The notes beneath the pieces are model-generated. The model had not been told where the DNA came from. It was given only the letters and a program-made list of their open reading frames with translations, and searched no databases. From Fen-1362 sp049516395 (GTDB lineage: Bacteria; Planctomycetota; Phycisphaerae; Sedimentisphaerales; Anaerobacaceae), in NCBI GenBank assembly GCA_049516395.1, contig JBEKTD010000001.1:1-64000 (forward strand): 64,000 nucleotides of DNA, given 5' to 3'. The position numbers were made by a program, and so were the translations under genes. Positions 57,940-64,000 of this stretch are shown piece by piece. Within the stretch, counting starts at the first letter, position 1, and the number at the start of each line of letters is the position of its first letter.

Positions 57940-59097
57940 GTGAACGATATGTTCAACGAACTGCTTGGGCCTAAAAGACCGCTTGACTGGTCTGTTCAGT
58001 TTTGGCCCGTCCTGTTATCGTCTTTCGCCTGTGCATTGATTGCCACGTGGTTATGCAAAGCGATTGCGCTTCGGTTCAACATAGTTGACAAACCGGACGA
58101 CCTTGTCAAAACGCATAAAAAACCAGTTGCTTACCTTGGCGGCATCGGGGTGTTAATCGGTTTTTTCGTCGGCATATTGTGCGGTGTTTATCTTGTCCGC
58201 AACGAACCCGTTCTGCCAATAGTAATGCGGCGGTTTTTCGGTATAATTGCCGGGGCCGCTATATCCTGTTTCGTTGGCGTTATCGATGACATTTTCGATA
58301 TCAGTCCCGCGAAAAAAATGTTCGGCCAGATTCTTGCCGCAGTGCCAATTATGCAGGCTGGAATCCTGCCGGATTTTAGCGAAATTGTCGGGCCTTTTGG
58401 CTGGCAGATGTCGGATGCTACCGAAATAGCGATTGGTATTCCGGTTGTTATTTTGTTTGTTATTGGCGCGACCAACTCGCTTAATCTTTTAGATGGGCTT
58501 GATGGTTTGTGCGGGGGGGTAACTGTTATAATCGCAGTCGGAATGCTTTTGCTTGCAATCCAGCGTTCCACTTTCGCATTCAGCAGCCAGGGTGATATTG
58601 TCAGAGTTGTAGTTTGTCTTGCCCTGATGGGCGGAGTTTTAGGGTTTCTGCCCTTCAATCGGTATCCCGCCAAAATTTTTATGGGTGATGCCGGCTCCAT
58701 GTTGCTCGGGTTTGTTGTCGCAGCGATGATGATGATGTTCGCCCGTAAAGCTCCGCGATGGTGGATTGCCTCTATAATTGTGTTCGGACTGCCGATAGTG
58801 GATACAGGCACCGCTTTGTTAAGACGGCTGCTCAACAAAAGGCCATTGTTTATCTCGGACCGCGGCCACATTTATGACCAGATGATTGACAGGGGCGTAC
58901 CTCTGAAACGAACGGTTGGTATATGCTATCTGCTGGCTGGCCTGTATGCATTAGCAGGTCTTTTAACCTCGATGCTTTCGACGCCGTATAACCTAATTCC
59001 ATTGACTGCTATTTTTGTCGTATCGTTTTTAGTTGTCTGGCGACTGGGTTTTCTGAAAATGGAGGGTTTACGGGGAGCGATTCACAAAAAACCTTAA
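57940..59097 (+). CDS. Undecaprenyl-phosphate sugar-1-phosphate transferase (WecA/TagO type)
   Basis: This polyprenol-phosphate transferase starts glycan chains by moving HexNAc-1-P from UDP-HexNAc to undecaprenyl phosphate. The 385-residue protein has about ten membrane helices and the family loops: DKPDDLVKTHKKPVAYLGGIG, FVGVIDDIFDISPAKKMFGQ with the DD motif, NSLNLLDGLDGLCGG, AKIFMGDAGSMLLGF, and the cytoplasmic DRGHIYDQMIDRGVPLKRTV with the HIYD motif of the WecA/TagO branch. MraY is excluded by the last motif. It is likely the initiating enzyme for one of the surface polymers encoded here. Confidence 0.92.
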   Translation: MNDMFNELLGPKRPLDWSVQFWPVLLSSFACALIATWLCKAIALRFNIVDKPDDLVKTHKKPVAYLGGIGVLIGFFVGILCGVYLVRNEPVLPIVMRRFFGIIAGAAISCFVGVIDDIFDISPAKKMFGQILAAVPIMQAGILPDFSEIVGPFGWQMSDATEIAIGIPVVILFVIGATNSLNLLDGLDGLCGGVTVIIAVGMLLLAIQRSTFAFSSQGDIVRVVVCLALMGGVLGFLPFNRYPAKIFMGDAGSMLLGFVVAAMMMMFARKAPRWWIASIIVFGLPIVDTGTALLRRLLNKRPLFISDRGHIYDQMIDRGVPLKRTVGICYLLAGLYALAGLLTSMLSTPYNLIPLTAIFVVSFLVVWRLGFLKMEGLRGAIHKKP

Positions 59098-59211
59098 GGC
59101 GATAATGATATTGAACATGTCGTATTTTAAATGATTCTAAATTTTCAGGTTCACTCCAGGGCCGTCAAGTTGCGTGTTTAATTCAAATCCGCACTTCATA
59201 ATACATCTTAT

Positions 59212-60414
59212 TCACCTTATCATTCCCTCTGAGACAGGATTCGTTGAGCCACCGGATTTAATGTATTTCGCGGCGTAGTCGGTAATTTCAAATATGAAGG
59301 GCAACGGGTCGGACAAGACAAAATCGTCATGGAAACACTTTCGCTGTGGGACCAGAACCCGCATCGCCTCAGCGAACAGCCCTCGTCTAACAAGCCCCAT
59401 AAATGCCATACAGTCGCCAACTATCCACCTGCATTTTATCGGCGGGTATCCCGACGGGTTCTGTTTTTCGACAGATTCTCCCATTGCAGTAAGATACCAC
59501 AAATAAGGGAAATCGACCCCTGAGAATACGGATAGCGCCAGAGCACCCCAAAGGCGAGGATTTATCTCTATTAGTTTAAAGTCCCCGTCCTTGTCCGCTA
59601 TGAAATCAAGATGTGCCACCCCGTGCCATTTCAGCTTGTCCATCACGGCAATAGCGTGGGACACCAGTTTTTGGTCAGCAAGTGACTCCCGCAGCGTCGA
59701 GGTGCCGAATTTACCCGGTTCTTTGCAACGCAGGTATCGTTCAGCAAAACCGGCAATACATCGACCGTTCTGATACAATACACAGACGCCCGCCGCTTCG
59801 CCCGGCAAAAACTCCTGTACAACAGGCCATCTACCCTCGGACAAGTGAAATGTTTCGACCATATATCTGTATTGGGCGAGAAACTCATTTCTGTTATGAA
59901 CAATACGGACTCCTTTTGCGCTATTGCCAATGTGTGTTTTTATCACAACCGGCCAGGTTACGGAACGTAACAGTTTCTCTATTTCGTTCCATGAGCTTGC
60001 CTCGGTGGTGGAAGGAACGGGACAGCCGGCTCGGCGGGCTACATCGAGAACCGCCAATTTATCTTCGGCCACCCTGTAGGTTTCCAAGTTCGGCAGAGCT
60101 ACACGAACGCCTGGGGGCAACTCGTTTCTTCGCCGGCAGAATATCCCAACATCTTCGTGCGCGGGAAGCAATACCCCCGCACCTGTTTTCTTAAGTGCCT
60201 CGCAGATCGCATCAAAGTATCTCTCCGGTTCAACAAAGAAATCAGGCACCTTGACGTATGATTTGCAGTATCGCGAGTAGCGAGACATTGCAGAAGACGA
60301 TGCATCGCTGACATGAACATCTATTCCCCTCCTGCCTAACGACAAGACAGCCGCATATGCCGTTCGGCACCAACCATATGTCACAAATACGGGAGGATAT
60401 TGATTATCGACCAT
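59212..60414 (-). CDS. ATP-grasp domain enzyme
   Basis: The 400-residue protein has a preATP-grasp domain (VFVTYGWCRTAYAAVLSLGRRGIDVHVSDASSSAMSRYSRYCKSYV), LLPAHEDVGIFCRRR, EDKLAVLDVARRAGCPVPSTTEA, WPVVIKTHIGNSAKGVRIV, VVQEFLPGEAAGVCVLYQNGRCIAGFAERYLR, and the metal-binding DFKLIEINPRLWGALALSVFSGVDFPYLW. The type is common in exopolysaccharide and amino-sugar amidation clusters. It follows the methyltransferase gene at 60422 by 7 bp on the minus strand, so it belongs with the FkbH-ACP set. Substrate unknown; ligation of an amino acid or acyl group to a sugar is a reasonable guess. Confidence 0.87.
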   Translation of the reverse strand: MVDNQYPPVFVTYGWCRTAYAAVLSLGRRGIDVHVSDASSSAMSRYSRYCKSYVKVPDFFVEPERYFDAICEALKKTGAGVLLPAHEDVGIFCRRRNELPPGVRVALPNLETYRVAEDKLAVLDVARRAGCPVPSTTEASSWNEIEKLLRSVTWPVVIKTHIGNSAKGVRIVHNRNEFLAQYRYMVETFHLSEGRWPVVQEFLPGEAAGVCVLYQNGRCIAGFAERYLRCKEPGKFGTSTLRESLADQKLVSHAIAVMDKLKWHGVAHLDFIADKDGDFKLIEINPRLWGALALSVFSGVDFPYLWYLTAMGESVEKQNPSGYPPIKCRWIVGDCMAFMGLVRRGLFAEAMRVLVPQRKCFHDDFVLSDPLPFIFEITDYAAKYIKSGGSTNPVSEGMIR

Positions 60415-60421
60415 ATTATTA

Positions 60422-61261
60422 TTACTCCATAACGGTTAAATAAAAACCAATTAATGGACTTATGCCAAGTTTAGATAATAAAGATATGATTTTTGCCTTA
60501 ATGTCTAAGTGTAGTAACGGGTAGTATATCGGGTCACCAACACAAAAATAAACACATTTTGTTATTTTCAAACCGGTTTTTTGAGTTAAATATTTAATGG
60601 TACTTAAATGATATGCTCTATTTCTTGCGGGCGGTTGAAGTTGGCCATATTCAGACTTAATTAATATTTTACGCAATAAGGAATAAATGCTTGACTGATT
60701 TGGCAAATCAATAAATATTACGCCTTTAGGCGAAAGGATGCGTTTTAATTTTTGAATAATATCAATAGGATTTTCCAAAAGGTGAAAAGTCAGTTTGACA
60801 TGAACAAAGTCATATTTTTCAATTGTATTTAAATTTTCCAGAGAGCCGAGAGAAACATTGAGACCGCGATTTTTCGCAAAATTGACATTTGTGGGATCGA
60901 TATCATTACCATTTGTTATTAATCCCAATTCTTTAGCGGCCTCGCAATGCGACCCATTACCACAGCCTACATCGTAAAAACTTTCAATTTTTTTATTTGT
61001 TATATTTTGCGCAATTTCAATTTTTTTTGTCACCGAATATTTCACCATATTTAAATAATGAGCATATTGCTGTGTGTAGGGTAAAGTCCAAGAATAATTA
61101 TTAAAAACATCACCTGTCCCTTTAAATGGATGAACAAACTCTAACTCGCAGTTCTTGCATGAAAAAAATGAATAATCGGAATATCTTCTGCGGCAATTAG
61201 TATTGATAGATTTGCACAAAGGGCAAGCAACTTTAATTATTTTACAATTATCATTTGTCAT
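60422..61261 (-). CDS. Zinc-ribbon class I methyltransferase, AT-rich gene
   Basis: The 279-residue protein has an N-terminal CxxC...CxxC ribbon (VACPLCKSINTNC and FFSCKNCELEF), then a SAM-binding domain: SFYDVGCGNGSHCEAAKELGLITNGNDIDP, YDFVHVKLTFHLLENPIDIIQKLKRILSPKGVIFIDLPNQSS. Such proteins modify sugars or lipids in O-antigen clusters. The DNA is much richer in A and T than its neighbours and codon choice differs, suggesting recent arrival. Its ATG overlaps the ACP stop (ATGA), so it has been integrated into the local operon. Acceptor unknown. Confidence 0.82.
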   Translation of the reverse strand: MTNDNCKIIKVACPLCKSINTNCRRRYSDYSFFSCKNCELEFVHPFKGTGDVFNNYSWTLPYTQQYAHYLNMVKYSVTKKIEIAQNITNKKIESFYDVGCGNGSHCEAAKELGLITNGNDIDPTNVNFAKNRGLNVSLGSLENLNTIEKYDFVHVKLTFHLLENPIDIIQKLKRILSPKGVIFIDLPNQSSIYSLLRKILIKSEYGQLQPPARNRAYHLSTIKYLTQKTGLKITKCVYFCVGDPIYYPLLHLDIKAKIISLLSKLGISPLIGFYLTVME

Positions 61262-61485
61262 CGGGAAATCTGACTTGCCAGATACCGAATAATATTTTTC
61301 ACGCTGATTAACTCAATCGCATCAGCGGGGGGAATGGACACAGCGAATTCTTTTTGAAGGGCGAGAATCAGGCCGACGTGGGCCATCGAATCCCAGCCGG
61401 GGACGTTATCAATAGATAAATCTTCGGTGAATTGCTCTATTTCAAATGACTGCCTGAATATGGTTTCCAATCTGTCTTTTATCAT
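61258..61485 (-). CDS. Acyl carrier protein
   Basis: The 75-residue acidic helical protein has LETIFRQSFEIEQFTEDLSIDNVPGWDSMAHVGLILALQKEFAVSIPPADAIELISVKNIIRYL. Ser33 in GWDSM is the phosphopantetheine site. It overlaps the FkbH-like gene upstream and the methyltransferase downstream, so it is a dedicated carrier rather than the fatty-acid ACP. Together with FkbH it should hold a small acyl unit. Confidence 0.93.
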   Translation of the reverse strand: MIKDRLETIFRQSFEIEQFTEDLSIDNVPGWDSMAHVGLILALQKEFAVSIPPADAIELISVKNIIRYLASQISR

Positions 61486-63221
61486 ACGATTTTAAGGTAT
61501 AAAAATTGCGGCGGTTGATAATTTTTTAACTGCCTCGAATATCGAACCCGGTGCGCATCCGCGTTTTCTTTTTCGAAGCCCATTTTATCCCAAAAACCTG
61601 CTACCAGGTTATTTTTGGCCGTGGGAATGTATTCGGCGGAAATGCTCGTACTCTCTGCCTTGGCCGCGTCCCGGCAAATTCGGTCAACCAGGGCATCTTC
61701 GACCTGCCTGCCAATGACCCGGCAACTCATCAAAAATGTATCTATTCGCCATTGCTTCGGCTGGATTTCTATCAGGGCCAGCCCTACCGTTCCATTATCG
61801 CCGAATTTATCTTTCAAGCCAAGGATATAAATTCGCCAGGCCGGGTTTTGCGCCATCGCGGCAATATCGGCATCGGTATATCGGCGGGTGGTCAGGTTAA
61901 ACTGGTTTGTTCGCTGAGTCAATTGTGCTATGCGTTTGATGTCCTCTTTGCCCGCGGGATGAATCGAGACGACCATTTCAAGTGATTTGAGAAAATCTTC
62001 GAGTGTTGCACAGGACTGCTGGAACTGTTCCCGCTGACGCTGGGCAGCGTAAATCTGGCCGCGATTTTTGTCTTCTTCGGTCAAATATGCACGGGTAAAG
62101 AGGCCAGTTTCGCGCAAAGTTCGAGCGAATAACGAAGGGTCGGCAGGCATATCAAGCGTTTCGACCTGTGGTAGTGACTGTCTCATCAACTCTCGTTCGG
62201 CAGGGTTATCGTCGATAAAGACGATGCTATCCAAGCCGATGTTTATCTGCTTGGCAATCTTCTGCATATTCTGTGGCTTGTTGTCCCAGTTGACCATAAT
62301 CGAAGCGAAGTGCTTTTCGCGCAGGAGCATTTGAGGGTGCTTATTGATAACCTGCATAACATCATCGGGATTATTTTTGCTGTTGATGGCGAGAATTATC
62401 CCCTGCTCATACAGTTCGAGGATGGTTTTTTGGAATTCGAGATATTCGCGGCCGGGCGAATCGTGGCCGATTTGAATACCGTCGAGGCCGTCTTCGCCTA
62501 TGATTCCACCCCAAAGGGTGTTATCGCAGTCGAGGACAAGGCATTTTCGGGCAATCCCTTTGGTAGCGACAATATGTGATACAATCCTGCGGGCGAGCAT
62601 CGCAAGGAACGCTTCGCTGAACGGGATTCGGGCCATACTCATCATCTGGGGGGACATCGCGTTTTGGTAGCCGAAATAGGCGACTAAGGCATCGAGGTCG
62701 AGAATCTGTATTCGAGGATGGTTTTGATAGCGTTCGATTATGCCAGCGTTAAGCTTTTCAATTAAAATACGACGCTGGTCAGGCAGGACATTCAAAGGCC
62801 AGGACGAACACGCGGGGAAAGTATTGATAACGAGGATGCCCGTTGAATTCTTTAAAAACGTGTCAACTAATCCCCCAAGGCGCAACGCTTGTTCATCAAT
62901 GGCGTCAGATTCGGCTTCAATCAACAGAAACGTGATTTGCGGAGAGGCGCGATACAACTCGCTTTGGGGATTGAGTAATTCCTGATTAAACTGCCCGTAT
63001 GGGGCGATATACTGATTTATCGCCAAATCATTTTGAGCAGAGAAAACCTGCACATAATCAGCAAGTGGGTCCGCTGTATAAGAAGAAACAAACGCAATAT
63101 CGGCCTGATGTTTGAATTCCCTCATCTTCTGCCGCAGGGCATCCTGAATGGTTTTTGCAGCCCGGCGTATTACAAGCCAGCCCTCATCACCTTTAAGTTT
63201 TTTAAATAATTCCCAATCCAT
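61482..63221 (-). CDS. FkbH-like HAD-IIIC protein
   Basis: FkbH proteins take glycerate from 1,3-bisphosphoglycerate and load it on an ACP. The 579-residue protein has an N-terminal region of about 220 residues (SGNH-like), then the HAD core CLVLDCDNTLWGGIIGEDG with the nucleophile Asp, IILAINSKNNPDDV, SIVFIDDNPAERELMRQSLP, and a C-terminal GNAT-like domain (RTNQFNLTTRRYTDADIAAM, DTFLMSCRVIGRQVEDALV). This is the full-length bacterial type found in polyketide and capsule clusters. The ATG at 63221 follows a GTG at 63224. Its stop overlaps the ACP gene. By precedent the product is an ACP-bound glyceryl or related small acyl group; here the context is a polysaccharide locus. Confidence 0.9.
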   Translation of the reverse strand: MDWELFKKLKGDEGWLVIRRAAKTIQDALRQKMREFKHQADIAFVSSYTADPLADYVQVFSAQNDLAINQYIAPYGQFNQELLNPQSELYRASPQITFLLIEAESDAIDEQALRLGGLVDTFLKNSTGILVINTFPACSSWPLNVLPDQRRILIEKLNAGIIERYQNHPRIQILDLDALVAYFGYQNAMSPQMMSMARIPFSEAFLAMLARRIVSHIVATKGIARKCLVLDCDNTLWGGIIGEDGLDGIQIGHDSPGREYLEFQKTILELYEQGIILAINSKNNPDDVMQVINKHPQMLLREKHFASIMVNWDNKPQNMQKIAKQINIGLDSIVFIDDNPAERELMRQSLPQVETLDMPADPSLFARTLRETGLFTRAYLTEEDKNRGQIYAAQRQREQFQQSCATLEDFLKSLEMVVSIHPAGKEDIKRIAQLTQRTNQFNLTTRRYTDADIAAMAQNPAWRIYILGLKDKFGDNGTVGLALIEIQPKQWRIDTFLMSCRVIGRQVEDALVDRICRDAAKAESTSISAEYIPTAKNNLVAGFWDKMGFEKENADAHRVRYSRQLKNYQPPQFLYLKIV

Positions 63222-63233
63222 CACAATCAGCCA

Positions 63234-63632
63234 TTACTGTTTTTCAACAAATTCAATAAGGTCGTTCCTGGCCGTAACGACGAAAGCAACTCGCCTTGCC
63301 TCGATTGCCGGCGCAGCGGTCGATTGTTTTACTATATAGGCCTGGTTATTGGAAGTAATCTGGCGCAGGGTTGCTTCCAAATCATCCACCTCGAAGCACA
63401 AATGATACAGCCCGCCGCCTTTTTCAAGGAACTTACGCACGGGACTTTTGGGGCCGTATGGTTCGAGCAGCTCAAGACGGGAACCATCCCGGTGAACCAG
63501 AAATAAAATCCGAACGTTCTGGTTTTCGTCAATAACGGGAGATGATTCGATTTTGTATCCGAGGAGTTGGCAAAATTCTTCCGCTTTTTGTTCGACGTTT
63601 TTACAGACATACGCAATATGATGAAGATTCAT
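63234..63632 (-). CDS. VOC-fold protein (glyoxalase/epimerase-like)
   Basis: The 132-residue protein has the two beta-alpha-beta-beta-beta units of the VOC fold: NLHHIAYVCKNVEQKAEEFCQLLGYKI, SRLELLEP, GLYHLCFEVDDLEATLRQI and NDLIEFVEK. His and Glu at these places are the usual metal ligands, and the layout resembles methylmalonyl-CoA epimerase. Its ATG overlaps the preceding GNAT gene stop, and FkbH follows by about 10 bp. In this company it may epimerise or isomerise the ACP- or CoA-bound acyl unit, which is inference. Confidence 0.85.
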   Translation of the reverse strand: MNLHHIAYVCKNVEQKAEEFCQLLGYKIESSPVIDENQNVRILFLVHRDGSRLELLEPYGPKSPVRKFLEKGGGLYHLCFEVDDLEATLRQITSNNQAYIVKQSTAAPAIEARRVAFVVTARNDLIEFVEKQ

Positions 63633-64000
63633 ACCGGCTTAAACTCTTCTTTCAGGAGGCCGAGGCGAAGTATATCCACTCTTTTGCCCGATACTAATTT
63701 TTCTTTTCGTAAAGTTCCCTCGATTTTAAAACCGAGCTTTTTCATTGTTATGATGCTCGCAATGTTTACATTTCTTGTTTGCGCCCATATTTTATCCAAA
63801 CTTAAATAGTCGAACGCCCATTTGATAAGCGTTTTTTCGGTCTCGAACATGACGCCCTTGCCCCAGCAATATTTTTCACCGATGGCTATATAAATTTCCG
63901 CGGTATTGTCTTTTTTGTTTATTCCAATCAAGCCAATGATACCAATTGGCAAACCCTCCAGTGTTTCAATTACGAAGTCATAGCGGCAATCATCTTTAAC
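63629..64000 (-). CDS. GNAT-family N-acetyltransferase (5' end outside window)
   Basis: The frame is open to the right edge: codons upstream of the TTG at 63952 continue as DDCRYDFVIETLEGLP, so the gene starts beyond 64000. The visible 123 residues form the GNAT core: PIGIIGLIGINKKDNTAEIYIAIGEKYCWGKGVMFETEKTLIKWAFDYLSLDKIW and NIASIITMKKLGFKIEGTLRKE, the RimJ/RimL pattern. In polysaccharide loci such enzymes acylate amino sugars. Its stop overlaps the VOC start. Confidence 0.87.
   Translation of the reverse strand, partial: VKDDCRYDFVIETLEGLPIGIIGLIGINKKDNTAEIYIAIGEKYCWGKGVMFETEKTLIKWAFDYLSLDKIWAQTRNVNIASIITMKKLGFKIEGTLRKEKLVSGKRVDILRLGLLKEEFKPV

Overview
The window looks like a chromosomal stretch of a diderm bacterium, most likely a planctomycete of the Phycisphaerae/Sedimentisphaerales type. 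This is an inference from gene content. Lipid A genes (lpxD, lpxI, a LAB_N protein) indicate an outer membrane. The SpoVG protein carries an inserted zinc ribbon, there is a TIGR03790 protein, zinc-ribbon membrane proteins and GLUG-repeat secreted proteins, and short palindromic repeats sit in frame inside genes. Several housekeeping genes have clear sigma70-type promoters, mostly TTGACN with 16-18 bp spacing.

Layout. 1-3.1 kb: a gene tail cut by the window edge, a relic of a GH10-like xylanase gene, an autoregulated-looking BlaI repressor, an HNH endonuclease, a cold-shock protein, an HU protein, and a 183-bp element with 17-bp terminal inverted repeats. 3.1-5.1 kb: lpxD-lpxI behind a near-consensus promoter. 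5.2-17.3 kb: a surface-polysaccharide locus with three GT2 enzymes, a CgeB-like glycosyltransferase, two methyltransferases, a CDP-ribitol synthesis fusion (Bcs1/Acs1 type), a polyol-phosphate polymerase plus the relic of a second copy, and rmlA-C-D-B for dTDP-L-rhamnose. 17.4-21.7 kb: the classical thrS-infC-rpmI-rplT-pheS operon, without pheT, running toward the rml genes on the same strand. 21.9-29.7 kb, plus strand: gltX, a small membrane protein, a PfkB kinase, thpR, recA, a small membrane protein and alaS.

29.7-31.6 kb: two paralogous membrane proteins, the first frameshifted. 31.6-37.1 kb, minus strand: a double-thioredoxin-fold protein, aconitase, a secreted protein and hisD. 37.2-51.5 kb: two tandem pairs of secreted paralogs, a GH2 glycosidase, an MtfA-type peptidase, ispE-spoVG, a FlgM-like small protein, and two large secreted proteins that share an unrecognised C-terminal region. 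One of these has about 17 GLUG repeats, and the two genes have matching promoters. hisA also lies here. 51.7-57.7 kb: tRNA-Ser(CGA), nadE, a nitroreductase/DJ-1 fusion, a LAB_N protein, a truncated VanZ relic, a TIGR03790 protein and an ATP-grasp enzyme. 57.9-64 kb: a WecA/TagO-type initiating transferase, a second ATP-grasp enzyme, and an overlapping minus-strand set coding for a GNAT enzyme, a VOC protein, an FkbH-like enzyme, an acyl carrier protein and a methyltransferase.

The two ends of the window are devoted to cell-surface glycans. The left locus predicts a rhamnose-containing and polyol-phosphate polymer. The right locus predicts polyprenol-phosphate-linked glycan initiation plus an ACP-tethered small acyl modification. 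The most original points are the shared C-terminal region with matched promoters, the in-frame palindromes in rmlC, rmlD and a secreted protein, the CDP-ribitol module in a probable planctomycete, the FkbH-ACP set, and several decayed genes visible only as short fragments.
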